From Spirodela intermedia (taxonomy: Eukaryota > Streptophyta > Magnoliopsida > Alismatales > Araceae), in the NCBI GenBank assembly GCA_902729315.2, contig LR746274.1, positions 4,491,037 through 4,555,036 of the forward strand: a stretch of 64,000 nucleotides of DNA, written 5' to 3'. The notes beneath the pieces are model-generated. The model was not told where the DNA came from. It did not search any database and worked only from the letters and a program-made list of their open reading frames with translations. Shown here one piece after another: positions 1 to 11,651 of this stretch. How positions within the stretch are numbered: the stretch's first letter is position 1; every line of letters starts with the position of its first letter. Made by a program: the position numbers and the translations under genes.

Positions 1-600
1 TTCTCAATAATCCTTCATTTTAAAATAATAGATATTTTTTCAATTTGGAATTAAAAAAATTATCATAAAATATGTATTTTCTCTCGTAAATCAATGCATC
101 AATATTTTTTCTTATTTTAAAATAATAGAGAATTTCCCCAGTAATTATCTACATTTTTCTCAGTAAAAATGGTGCCCTATTATAAATAAGACGAAATAGA
201 TATTCAACACGAAATAAAAATAAAAATAAACTTAGTTTCCTATTATTTTTGTAAAAAAGTAGGTTAAAATTGTGGGTTTTACCGTCAAAACCATCTCCTT
301 AAAATCAAGATCCATTATTTTAAAATAATAATAAAATGGATATATTGATATGGGAGAGGGACTTCATATTTTATGATAATTCTTTTAATTCCAAATTGAC
401 AAAAAAAATTAAATTGGGGTTGGATTCACCATTTTTGTACATTTAATTGTGATATTGAAATGTAGATAATTACTGAGAAAAAATCTCTATTATTTTTAAA
501 AAATAATAATAATGGATATATTGATATGAGAGAGAGAAACTCCATATTTTTATGAGAAATCGTTTAATTCCAAAATTGATAAAATTTTTTTAATTTGGGG
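1..600. repeat. AT-rich foldback (inverted plus direct) repeat, cut by window edge
   Basis: The stretch at about 20-172, read as its reverse complement, resembles about 433-592: both share the series 'caccattttt', 'atgtagataattactg', 'tctattattttaaaa', 'atattttatga' and 'ttaattccaaattga'. A second, direct partial copy of the right arm lies at about 312-403, in the spacer. This gives imperfect arms of about 150 bases that could fold back on themselves, as in foldback elements or MITEs. The left end lies outside the window, so terminal repeats and target duplication cannot be judged. No coding potential is visible. Confidence 0.6.
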
Positions 601-1438
601 TTGGATGTGGCTCATGGCTAGCTGCCCGCCGGCCTGTTGGACCGTTCTAAAGGAAGGCAATGGAAACCCTAATCTGAGGACTCAGGGGCGGTTTAGTGGC
701 TATTTAAACCTTCTCTGGACAGGGATGTAGGATTATCCACCGGCGTGGTCGCTTCCGCCTTCTTAGGGTTTTGCATTTGAGCATACCTGTTCGGATCAAA
801 TGGGGCGAGTAGCTAGCTGCTGCTTGACTTGTTGTTTCTAGCAGGACCTTGTCGTGCCCAGGGGCGGCGTGGGCGACCTACTGGAGGACAGATGCCGCCT
901 CAGATTTGCTCGCGCTTTGTGTCTCTGCTAACTCTTATGCTGAATCTCTGATAGGTTTTTCATCGGCAGTCGATGGCAGGTCGTTATGTTGGACAGATCC
1001 TTGGCATCAGTGTCTGTAATTTGTGCCGCAGCATTATCTTTTCCAGGCTCAATGATCTGTTTTTCTTTCGTCGACATGAATTAGTTACTCACTTTGATGC
1101 GGTGATGAGATTTAAAGAGTAAATAGTTGATCTATGAGATGATATCATTTATCTCTGGTTCGTATTCTCTGAGCATCTCTGTTGTGCCTGCTACGGTTTA
1201 AAATACTTTTGCGTTAGTTATTCATGGAGTTGGATCTGTTCTCACGATGTCCTCATTGATACAAGTTGAAGGTCCTCTAAGAGATGATTCCTGCTCTTGC
1301 TCTGGAGAAGATTGCTGTATTTGGAGTTACTCTTTCGGATGAGAGACAAGACCTGTCGTGCCACCGCGGCTGGGTATACAGGAGTCGTGCTATGATCTAA
1401 TGCTGCTGCGTTACCTGACTTTTTTCTCTCGAACTGTC
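600..1438. other. Moderate-GC non-coding stretch, possibly transcribed
   Basis: Base composition rises sharply from the AT-rich repeat at about 600. The stretch has no convincing reading frame; the longest open stretch (1242-1538, minus) shows no domain. It holds the snoRNA candidate at 1096-1177 and ends where the duplicated block at 1439 begins. It could be a non-coding exon or the leader of a lost gene; I cannot tell which. Confidence 0.3.
1096..1177 (+). ncRNA. Candidate box C/D snoRNA
   Basis: The 82-base stretch has the layout of a box C/D snoRNA. A five-base terminal stem (GATGC at 1096-1100 with GCATC at 1173-1177) encloses a box C match GTGATGA (1102-1108) and box D CTGA (1169-1172). 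Inside are a possible D' (TTGA, 1127-1130) and a C'-like GAGATGA (about 1136-1142). Guide segments would be the bases just upstream of D' and D, but I could not match either to plant rRNA or U6 from memory. The motifs are short, so chance is a real alternative; no second snoRNA was seen nearby to suggest a cluster. Confidence 0.3.
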
Positions 1439-2248
1439 GCTTCTGTTTTTTGTCGCTGGGACTGATTCGAAGCATGAACTTCCTACGGACCATGTTTTTC
1501 TCGTGTCTTTTGTGATATTGAAGTGCATATATTCCCATTGAATCTCTGATTGTTTCATATTCTCATCACGTTTAATTAGATTCTGTCTGGTGGATGAATC
1601 TTACGACTGGAAGTTGACCATCATTTTCTTACAGAAGAGGTGTTGATCTTGATAGATTGTGGAATCCTTCTCTGCTAGTAGAAATAGTGTTTTCTCATGA
1701 TCAGGTCACACCTCTGAGTAAAATCCAGTAATTTCATGAGTGGATCAAATGATCTTCAAAAACGATGCAACTCCTCTGTAGATCTTCGTACCTACCCGTT
1801 CTTGTAAGACATCATCTCTCTGAACTGCCTCCTTTCTTTGTCTCCTCTCAAATTGTATTTGTTCCTCCGAGTATTTTGATCGATCACTCAGGGGGGATGA
1901 GACTATCCTTGTCATGGTTTCTTACTCGATCCTCATGTGAACTCATTACAACATCTTTGATTACTCTTCGATTCAATGGTGAATTATCCAGCAAGCAGAA
2001 ATATGAAGGTCCCAGCAGAGGCTCTCGGATCTCAAACCATCGAGGCAACTCTAACAATCAAAACCTTCGCAAAACAAGAGATTGCATACTCTCAGCCATG
2101 TCGTAGGACGCCTGGAATCAACCCAAGTTCTTGGCGTCTAAACTTGTGGCTATAGTTAATTTTGAACTCCTGAAATCGCAGCTTGCTCTCCGTTTCTGAA
2201 CCTTTTTTTCTCCCTCCCTCTAGATTTTGATTTGATGAACATCCATAT

Positions 2249-2288
<40 letters not shown>

Positions 2289-2311
2289 AGTTTCTCTTTG
2301 TCGTCTGACTC
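1439..2311 (+). repeat. Duplicated block, copy A
   Basis: This block is repeated in the same orientation at 8907-9814. Shared runs include 'gatgcaactcctc', 'gagtggatcaaatgatctt', 'gcagaggctctcggatctca', 'catgtcgtaggacgcct' and 'gttcttggcgtctaaac'. Similarity runs from 'gcttct' at the left edge to 'tcgtctgactc' after a CT tract at the right. The reading frames in it are short and not conserved in frame between the copies, so it is probably non-coding. Confidence 0.85.
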
Positions 2312-4469
2312 GGGTATATCTTAGTCTTTTTGTGCTACCTGGGGTTGCCATTGTTCAAGTGCCCTGAAGAGGGTTGTGTCTGGTGATGTGGGTAAGAAGC
2401 TTTTGGTGAGGACTCCAGTTGTGGGTAAGAGTTGTCTGGTATAACTTCAGTTGTCATAGATGTGGGTAACAAGCTCATTGCCACTACCTTCACATCCTCT
2501 AATTGTCCCTGAATAGCCAGAAGTCAATTCCCAACATCATAACAATAGATATTATGTAAGGTCATGTAATGTGTGTTCATTTTTGCCCTTGATTTCTTCT
2601 CTCCCGTACTATAGGTGATGCTTATATTGTTAGCGTAATGTTGGGCACCTGAGGTCTATTGGTGTCCGCATTGATGTCATGCTACTTCACTCTAACTGAA
2701 CCAAGAACATCTATTTGCATAATTTCAATCATTTTAGTGCACATAATCAAGCAAATTTATCTTGCTCTACATATCCAACGTTGTGGTTGTGGTGTCATAT
2801 GTCACCATGCGTCACACCGCACACACACACCAAGGATGCTCTGTGCTAACATGTACCTTATGTATCTTCGGATAGTATTAAGGCTTGATAATGAATTGAG
2901 TCATTCGTTTCAATGAACAGTGTATGGTTGGCATTGGAAATTAATTCAGATTTTAGGTTTGAATTGGGACATTCCTCTTCAGCTGGCAGTAAGTTCTTCC
3001 CCAAATAGTTTTCTCAATTTTTTTGTTAATTTAATGCCCTAAGTTCCGACCAGATGGGCCCCCATTTAATGGACCCATTTAATGGCTCTACTTAGCGGGC
3101 CAGTCTTAGTGAGTAGGCCCTTTGGGTCAACCTTAATGGATATATTCTTTATTGGTACCCTTGAAGGATATTATATTATTTAATGATAATATTAAAAGTT
3201 ATCACTAATGGATAATTCGAAATCCATTTAGGAAAAAAGCTTGGAAAAATGGCCAAACATCAGGAATAAGTCTCATAAAATCTAATAAAATGATTTCGAA
3301 CACTAAAATCATGATTTTGGCCAATAATTTGATGATTTTAGGGGAAAATGCTCACATAAGTGTGGATTCTATGAATTTCTATAAAATACACATGCTGCAA
3401 TACCACGCAAAAAATACCTAAATAAAAGTGTATTTTATGTAGTGGAAGTAAAATATGCTTTCTATGATTAATCCCTAAGTATATGTTATTTATCATGAAT
3501 TAATGCAAAAAAATATGGAATATGGATATGAATGTCTTTTCCTAATGTTTTGATACTTTCATTAGATGTTGAGCATGAAGAACAAGTAATGATTGTTGTT
3601 GTTGTTTGCACTACAAGTGTGATGGATATTGAAATATGGACATAAAATCTACGTTGTTAACATTTGGGGTCTAGATGATAGTATCATAAGATGGGAGGGG
3701 TAACATGGAATCTTGCAATGAGGGTTGGTGGATTTTGAAGTCATTATGGGGATGAAAATTTTCATGTGGCCACATACAACTATGTTTCTCTAATGTTTTA
3801 GTATTTTCATGAAAGTCATAGTACAACTATATTTGTTTTGGGTATGAGATGAATACCAACAATCTAGGGATTGAAGTTGTTGTTTGCAAGCGTGGGATAG
3901 ATTGAGGAGTGGTTATGAGATCTAACTTGTTAACATTTAGGGTCTAAATGAGATTATTTGTCTTAAAGGAACTCAAATATATGACACTAATTACCATTGT
4001 TTGCAGCAATGTTGTGGCTGTAGTTCCAAAATAATGGATGCAGTAACACATGCAAAGGAAAATATGATGGCTACATGTGCATCAATAGAGATGAGGACAC
4101 TAAGACATCATGACTGAAGTTGTGTGACCCCTTGAGGAGTTATAAGGCTTACTACTAGATAATTATTTTACCTATTTACCATCTTGATGTGAGATGGAGT
4201 ATGAGATAGATAGCATGTGCACCATACAAGATGAGGCCATTGTCTTCAGTTGAGCTACGTAGATAGTTGGACCATGTAGGGACTTATTTGTTGTCAAGTA
4301 CACTCCTGCCAACATGTGCAGCAAACAAGATAAGGCCATTGTAATTGCTTTAGGTTCTTCATTGGTTGTCAATTATGTATTTACTAGGCTCTTTACACAT
4401 TATCTTGCATTTGTGGTGAGGTTTTGTCTTGAGAACAAGGATTTGTAAGCTTAAAACAAGACACTCTTT
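2312..4469. other. Intergenic, no feature recognised
   Basis: AT-rich sequence with no coding similarity that I can recognise on either strand. It lies between duplicated block A and the gypsy relic and may include decayed parts of that relic. Confidence 0.4.
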
Positions 4470-5040
4470 TCCACACTACTATGAGCTTGAGGTCATCATT
4501 CAAAAGTGTTCCTTGAGGTACTTGTCAAGGAGGCCCTCAAACAACCACAAAGTCAATGTTGTACTCTCGTGTCACATCCTCTTTTTTTAGCCCCTTCACT
4601 TGACAAAACATATATGTTAAGATTAATGTGGAACTACATGCTTTGATTGATCTCCTTATGATCTAGGATAACTTTAGCCCTATTAGTGTATTAGGCACAC
4701 ACTATTGGCAGGGCTCATTTAAGATGATTACACTTCATATGTTTCTCATTTTTATGGTAAGACTTCAATATAAATATATGGAACATGGGATAGATCACTA
4801 CTCTCTACAACAAGTTAATGTGATATACTAGCCTACCTACTCCTAACACAATTTTAAATGGTCCAATGAAGAGAGGTACTAGTTTATAGTACTACTTCCT
4901 CTATTTCATATTCTTGTATTGACCTAGATTCCTATGAGGTAACACACAATTGTCCATATTGAATTTCATCTTGTATTGGTGTTAATTTGCATACTTATCT
5001 AGTGTGCTATAGCTAGCACTTTGTGTCTATATTATGCATT
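4470..5040 (-). pseudogene. Ty3/gypsy relic: integrase C-terminus and chromodomain-like end
   Basis: Read on the minus strand, fragments in shifting frames match the end of a gypsy polyprotein. At about 5020-4930 is a 'KYAN.H' segment. At 4865-4746 is a segment reading FKIVLGVGRLVYHINL, then IYPMFHIFILKSYHKN, which matches the GPFKI...IHPVFHVS.LKPYH block found after the integrase core. At about 4604-4560 is VKGLKKEDVTREYN, which resembles a chromodomain (VKWKGL...W). Stops and frame changes are frequent, so it is dead. The chromodomain-like end suggests a chromovirus-type gypsy element. Its integrase core lies at 6770-6975. Confidence 0.6.
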
Positions 5041-6769
5041 CATTGTGAATCTAGATAAATCAATATTTTAATAAATATTGTGGTAGCCTAGTTTGTTTCT
5101 TGAGCTTTGGTGGTAATTTTTGCCTTGTTACAAGTATGAATGATGACTTTCTTATTGTTGAGCTTTAGTGGAAGTCATAAAAGAATTATTTGACATCCAA
5201 CAGGTCAACCTAATATTGTTGGTTTCTTATGACATAGTGGCAAAGATAATTTTCCCATTTATCATTCTAAAAACTTATATACAAAAAAAAGCTAGTTAAA
5301 TATTATGACTATGTGCTTGACGTAGTGAAGAGTTATCCAAAAATATATTGTGAATGATATATCTTGATCATTGGCAATGTTCTATGGTAGGTTTCACTAT
5401 TACACTATGTTTAATCATAAAGAGTCACATTGATAACACTCTAGTCTTGTGATAAATAAGTTAACATTTATATAATAGTAACATAAATTTATGATTAAAT
5501 GCATATATTTGAATTAGACTAAAATTACATATGTTGAAATACTAGATAGAAAATTCATTATTAAAATTGTATTTTGGAAGATTTATATTCGTAAATTTAT
5601 TTAATATTTTAATATTATGTGATAATACAATCATCAAAATTTTATAACCTTTAAATATATTTAATATTTTCCAAAAATATGTTTATGAAGTTATATTTTT
5701 AATTTATGATTTTATGATTTTTTAATTTTTTTCTAAAATTATGTTGAAGCATGTGGCAAGCTAATACTTGTTGTTTAATCTCCAAGCTTTCTTAGCCAGG
5801 TTAGCATAAAAAAATATTTAATCTACAGTTTTGATAGGACAACAAGCTCATAGGTTAGCCATTAAACCAACATCAGCTAGCTCATATTAGATTTATTCTT
5901 TTTGACTATTGTTAGAGATATTTAAGGTAACAAATCTTTTGAATTATTAGTCCAAATCAAAAGAGAAAGATTATAAGAAAAATGAGATCTCTCTTTATTG
6001 GTCATGGCTTCTCATTTCTCTAGGAGAGAAGATTCTCTTTGTTGTTCTTTACCATAATGACACAAAAGAGTATGGGTAAACCTATCTTCTCAAGTAAAAT
6101 TTCGTGCTTTCTCTTTCCTGATTTTTTTTACTTTATCTCTTGATCTTCATCTTTTTGAAGTTCCTTTTAATTTATTTCATGGCTTGATTTTTCCTCTAAG
6201 AGAAAAAAATAAATGGTTGATGGAGTTGCAATGTGGTTTCCTTGTATTTTCTCACTTGTTTTGCTATGATTTTTCAATTTTTGTATTTCATTTCTAGTTA
6301 TTGATTGATTCTATTATGTGAGGTGGTACATTTGTAGCATCAATCATATTTTTATTTTATAATATTTTTTTCTATTGTTTTTAGATTTTATTGAATTATA
6401 GATCATCTACTTCATCATTTCATTGTGAGATGAAAATTTGCTACTAGATTTTCTCTCAATTTTATTATTTTTTTTGGTTTTTCTAGGTTGTTCTTCAGGA
6501 ATCCTTAAATCAACATGAATTAGAGGTGATCTAGTGGTAATTAAGATATCAATAAGGACATCTCTTCTATTTCAAAAGTCAATAGAGACAAGGGAATGCA
6601 ATTGTGACAACTTGGTAACAAGAGAAATCATTCATTTTTATTTTTAGAGATATACTTTTTCTTTCATTAAAGTGGAGATGACCTGAATCTAGTATTTTTT
6701 TTGTTTAAAATGTCTCTAAAATTTGATTTATGAATTATTAAAATTTAATTATCTCAATTCATACATGTT
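5041..6769. other. AT-rich DNA between two parts of the gypsy relic
   Basis: About 1.7 kb separates the two recognisable gypsy parts. This is more than expected between integrase core and C-terminus, so it probably includes inserted or rearranged DNA. The part at 5460-5760 is very AT-rich. No domain could be read here. Confidence 0.35.
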
Positions 6770-6975
6770 AATATGAACACTATATATTTAGAGAACTGGT
6801 CAACCATAATGAAGATTGCATTGACCAAGTTCTTTTTTGGTACTTTGACATGGAATCTATAGATATGGACTTTCAAGATAGACTAGAATGGGCAGTGGCT
6901 CAAAGGTGTCTCTATTACCTTGACATGCTTGATCTTATCCTATTGAAAATCAAACAAGATTGAATATATACTTCA
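6770..6975 (-). pseudogene. Ty3/gypsy relic: integrase zinc-finger end and core start
   Basis: On the minus strand, one frame gives FDFQ.DKIKHVKVIETPL, a decayed form of the CxxCQQDK...GLLEPLP block after the HHCC finger. Another frame gives 'EPLPILVYLESPYL'. At about 6835-6783 the frame reads NAIFIMVDQFSKYIVFI, matching the 'VVDRFSKYA.FI' start of the gypsy integrase core. Several frameshifts and stops are present. Order and strand agree with the C-terminal relic at 4470-5040, so both probably belong to one old element. Confidence 0.6.
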
Positions 6976-8906
6976 ATTTTTTATGTCATACATGACTAAA
7001 AATAACTCAATGATAACACAAACATGTGTTTAATTTAGGGTTTTCAACATATAGTATATCATATACCCCTTGAAGAAGGTAAGAATGTAGCATGTATGCA
7101 TGCAACATGTACAACTAGTGTCCATGTGCATAAAGAACCTTGTAGTCTACCCATAAGTGGTACATCGCATGCTCGCTTATATATTGAACAAGTTTATCCC
7201 TTCTACATTTGTGTTCAACATATCTTGAATTTCTTTTAGTATAATGCCACTAGTTATCAAAATTATTACAAATCTTGCTTCATGTTCTTTACGTTTGAGG
7301 ATGCCTACCACAATATTAACATACAATATTGAGGAAGAATTCATATTATGCTAGAAAATCATGTCATCTAGACTACTTTGATGTGAGCTTATATTACATT
7401 TCAGAGCTATTTGTTGTTACATTGTGTATGTATACAACAAAGTGGTTGTCAATAAAGTAAAGCTGTCATACTCGAAGGTAATATACAATTATTGTCATTT
7501 ATTTTTTATGCATAGAATAATGCCTTTTCATATAAATCAGTTTTTGGGCCTCAAATGTCATTAAATGTCTTTTTACATCAACACACCATGAATGGTGAAG
7601 TCTAAAGTATTAGTAAATATTTCAAATGAACAAATAATTATAAGGTTAACTCATGCTTAACTATCTACTTGAGTGTGCAAAAGTGTTTTAGCAACTCCCA
7701 AATTACACCCATGACATGTTTTTTTTTTCAGAAGATTAGTCAGCAAGGTCACAAGCTAATAGGAATAATACACAAACATTCAATAGTGGTTGGTAAAATC
7801 CAAGAACAACTAGAACCTCAGTATTTGGTTGGGAATTGGCCACTACTCAATGGTGAAGACTTTTCTTTAGTCTTTCTACATACTATCACATCTCATGATT
7901 TGTTTGAGAAAGAATTTTTTTTCTAGTAGGGTTGAGGTACATCTCATTCTCTCCCAACTCCTATAGCATCTCATGAAGGTCTGTTACATGATCTAAAAGA
8001 CATTGTCTAAATAAGAAATTACAAACCTATTGCTGTACTCCAAGAAGATTATGTTCATCAAGGTGCATAAGGAGGGTGAAGTATTAATGATGTGCAATGT
8101 CATCACTATGAGTTATGTACTTTAAGACAAAAATGTAATTAACTTCCTTTTAAAAAGCTAGAGAAAACTAAGAAGATAGCTATTTTAATTTAAAATCAAG
8201 ATATAATAAGCCTATTTATTTACCATGATATGGATCATTGCATTGAATAGTGAGAAGAAATAAAAAAAAATAAGCTTAACATTGACAATAATGTCTTTAT
8301 CATAGACAACATCAAAAGGGTCTCTTTTCCTATGTTAATTATGTATTAATTAGGTTTCTTTTCCTATGTTAATTAGGTGTTAATGTGCCATATTGAGAGT
8401 TGTACTTGATGACGTTAAGAATAACAAGGGCATCCCAAAGAAGCTTTGCTCACACCATTGATCACACCATGCCCACTTTGTACTCCCAAAAGCCATTTCT
8501 CACACCAAACTCTTTGTCATTTGAAGTGTGATTTGATAACTTGCCATCTTCTTGATGATAACAATTTATACTTATAGTTTGTTCACACCTTACCATCAAG
8601 CAATGTTTGAAACATCTTGTAAATTAAAATGAACTAGTGATTGGGTTATTACATGATAGATGTTTTAATGACTTAGGGGGCAAGAGAGAGTGATCTTAAG
8701 AGATGTGTTTTATGAAGATGTGTTGGAGGGATAAGGAAAGGTTTATGCCTAATTCTTTTTATTAAATGAAAATATGTTGGAGGGGTTATGGTTATATATC
8801 TAATTATTTCTATTCAATGAATGTGTTGGAGTGAATTTAACCAAATTGATGCATCTTAATAAATTGAAATTAAATATAACATTCATCTCATTATCTTGTT
8901 GGATTT
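6976..8906. other. AT-rich DNA, no feature firmly recognised
   Basis: By position this could hold the reverse transcriptase part of the minus-strand gypsy relic, but I could not read an RT or RNase H motif in any frame. The small open frame at 7669-7926 (plus) shows no domain and is probably chance. Confidence 0.3.
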
Positions 8907-9814
8907 GCTTCTATTTTTTGTCTCTGGGACTTATTTGAAGCATGAACTTGCAGCAAGCCAAATTTTTTATACGTCTCTTGTGCTTTTGAAGTGCATTTAC
9001 GTCCATTGAGTCTCAAACTGTTTCATGGTTTCTCATCGCGTTTGATTGGATTTCTGTCTGATGGAAAAATCTTCTTTGGTTGGAAGTAGACCATCAATTT
9101 CTTAAGATGATGTGATAATCTGGGTGGATTGTGGAGTTCTTCTCCACTAGTAGGCATAGTTTTTGCTCATGATCAGATCAGATCACACCTTTACCAACTC
9201 TGTCCAAGTGAAATGCAGTAATCTCACGAGTGGATCAAATGATCTTGAAAAACGATGCAACTCCTCCGTAGATCTTCGGAGCTTACCGTTCTTGTCCGAG
9301 ACCATCTCTCTGAAATGGACCCTTTCTTTGATTCGTCTAAAATCGTATTTGTTCAATCTAAAAACTTTGATCGATCACTTAAACGGGGCAGACTATCATC
9401 CTACTGAATTGAGTTTCTTTATCTATGTTTCTAACTCGATGATCAGATGAACTCATTACAACATTTTTGGTTCCTCTTCCATTAAATGGACAAAAATAAT
9501 CTAGGAAGCAGAAAGATGAAGGTCCCCGCAGAGGCTCTCGGATCTCAACCATCGAGACATCTCTAACGATCAAAATCTTCACGAAACAAGAGATTGCGGA
9601 GTCTCATCCATGTCGTAGGACGCCTCGTATCACCCCAAGTTCTTGGCGTCTAAACTCGTGGCTATATTTATTTTTGAACACCTGAAATCACAGCTTGCTC
9701 TCCGTTTCTCCCGCCCTCTAGATTTTGATTTGATGAGCATCTACATCCTCCCTCTCTCTCCCCTTGCACTCTGGTTTTCTCTCTCTTTCTCTCTCTCTCT
9801 CTCTCGTCTGACTC
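8907..9814 (+). repeat. Duplicated block, copy B
   Basis: Second copy of the block at 1439-2311, same orientation, about 7.5 kb away. The copies differ by many substitutions and small indels, so the duplication is old. The left junction falls just after 'ttgttggattt' and the right end falls in a CT tract followed by 'tcgtctgactc'. It lies immediately before the purine-rich array that precedes the MYB gene. Confidence 0.85.
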
Positions 9815-9825
9815 CTACAGTATGA

Positions 9826-10866
9826 GTTTAAGGTTAAGGTAAGAGAGCGAGAGGTGAGAGACAGAAATGGAGAGAGAGAGTGGTTAAGTTAGAGAGAGAA
9901 AGGCTAACGTGAAAGAGTGAGGGTTAGAGAGAGAGAGAGAGATGGAGGGAGAGGTTGACAGAGAAGTAAAGGTAAGAGAGCGACGGCAGATCGAGGCGGA
10001 GATAAGAGATAGGGAGGTGGGGAGAGAGGTTATCACGAGAGAGCGAGGCGGTAAAAGAGGGAGACATGAGGGGAGAGAGAGAGAGAGGTTATCGCGAGAG
10101 AGCGAGGCGGCAAAAGAGGGAGACATGGGGAGAGAGAGAGAGCGAGACGGAGAGAGAGGTTAAGGGGAGAGAGCGAGGGAGAGGGGGGGGGTGGAATGAA
10201 GCGAGAGGGAGGGGAAGATAAATAGATGGAAAGAACCAGAGGGGTTAAGAGTAGATAGAGAGGTTGAGGGTAGAGAGAGAAGAGGTTAAGGTTAAGGTTA
10301 AGGTGAGAGAGAGGCGGAAAAAGAGGGAGACATGGGGAGAGAGAGCGAGACGGAGGGAGAGGTTAAGGCGAGAGATCGAGGGGGAGATAAATTGAGAGAG
10401 AGAGTGAGAGGGGTTAAGAGTAGATAGAGAGAGGTTGAGGGTAGAGAGAGACAAGGTTAAGGTTAAGGTGAGAGAGAGGCGGAAAAAGAGGGAGACATGG
10501 GGAGAGAGAAAGAGGGGGGGGGGAGGGGGAGAAATGAAGAGAGCGAGGGGGAGATAAATAGAGAGAGGTTGATGGTAGAGGGAGAAGAGGTTAAGGTTAA
10601 GGTAAGAGAGAGGCGGAAAAAGAGGGAGACATGGGGAGAGAGAGAGAGAGAGAGGGGAGGGGGGGAGAAATGAAGAGAGAGCGAGGGGAGATAAATAGAG
10701 AGAGAGAGCGAGAGGGCTTAAGAGTAGATAGGGAGAGGTTGAGGGTAGAGAGAGAAGAGGTCAATGTTAGAGAAAGAGAGATAGGTTAAGGTGAGAGAGC
10801 AAGGGGGAGAGAGAAAGAAATGAGGAGAGAGAGAGAGAGAGAGATGGAGAAAGGTTAAGGTTAATG
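9826..10866 (+). repeat. Purine-rich minisatellite with GGTTAA runs
   Basis: About 1 kb is strongly purine-biased on the plus strand (GAGAGA, GGGGGA, and GGTTAAGGTTAAGG). Larger units recur: 'gaggcggaaaaagaggga' with 'gacatgggg' follows GGTTAA runs at about 10285-10340, 10455-10505 and 10587-10635, giving irregular units of roughly 130-170 bases. A related ~68-base unit is repeated at about 10028-10130. The open frames across it (for example 9942-10163 plus, 9884-10126 minus) are low-complexity artefacts. Such tracts can adopt triplex or other non-B forms; here it ends about 350 bases before the MYB start codon. Confidence 0.85.
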
Positions 10867-11211
10867 GCGCCCCCCTTAAATGCTCCTCCTGTCGGAGTTC
10901 TAAGACGAGGAGGCAAGGAAACAAGTGTTCCCTCTGGTTCAATGCCGGGCAGGGCAATAACCAAGCTCAGGAGGCATAAACATTCTGATAAAGACTGTTA
11001 ATTCCTTCCGTTACCCTTCTTTTAACTGCCCTCCTTAATTACTACCCTCCCTGATGATCGTCCCCTTCTTCCGTTTCGTCCCCTCTCCCCTTAACATGAT
11101 GTCTCCTCCTCCACCTCCACCTCCACCTCCACCCGTCTCTCTACGCCCCTCCCCCCCCTTCTCTATCTCTTTCTCTCTCTCTATCTCTATCTCGCTGTGG
11201 CGGTGATCTTC
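10867..11211 (+). promoter_or_regulatory. Upstream region and CT-rich leader of the MYB gene
   Basis: Unique sequence between the purine array and the MYB start codon. I see no clear TATA box. The last part (about 11105-11193) is pyrimidine-rich, with 'cctccacctccacct' and CTCTAT runs, typical of plant 5' leaders. The transcription start cannot be fixed from sequence. Confidence 0.4.
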
Positions 11212-11610
11212 ATGGACTGTCCCGTATCCAAGGTCGAGCCTGGAGAGGAGATTTGTTCCCTCCTGGATGAGTACTGCTACTACTGCGGAAGCGAGGATTT
11301 CCAGAGCCTGGGGACTACGTTCTCGGAGGATTTCCACGGCCTCTTCGCCGGGAACGCCTTCTACGACGGCGGCGGCGACGTGGCTCTGCCCGGACATCTG
11401 ACCGCCGGCGTGGTACAGACCCCGCCGCCGCAGGCGGTCCTTGATGCCGTGCCTCTGGCCGCCTTCCCGCCGCTTAACGGTGTAGCACACGACCTTACCG
11501 CTGGCGGCGAGACCCAGAAACGCTCAGCGAACAGGAAGGCTGGCGGGAAGAGCCGCAAGAGGCCCCACGTTGTGAAGGGCCAGTGGTCCGTAGAAGAAGA
11601 CAGGTCAGCC

Positions 11611-11651
<41 letters not shown>

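Noticed and set aside
1439-9814. Duplicated blocks as LTRs of one gypsy element
   Set aside because: No TG...CA ends, primer site or polypurine tract was found at the block edges, so I report only a duplication.
9826-10866. GGTTAA runs as an interstitial telomere
   Set aside because: Plant telomeres are TTTAGGG; the TTAAGG-type runs are few and embedded in GA-rich minisatellite units.
9884-10957. Several 60-80-codon frames on both strands in the purine array
   Set aside because: Arg/Glu or Ser/Leu runs that simply encode GA/CT repeats.
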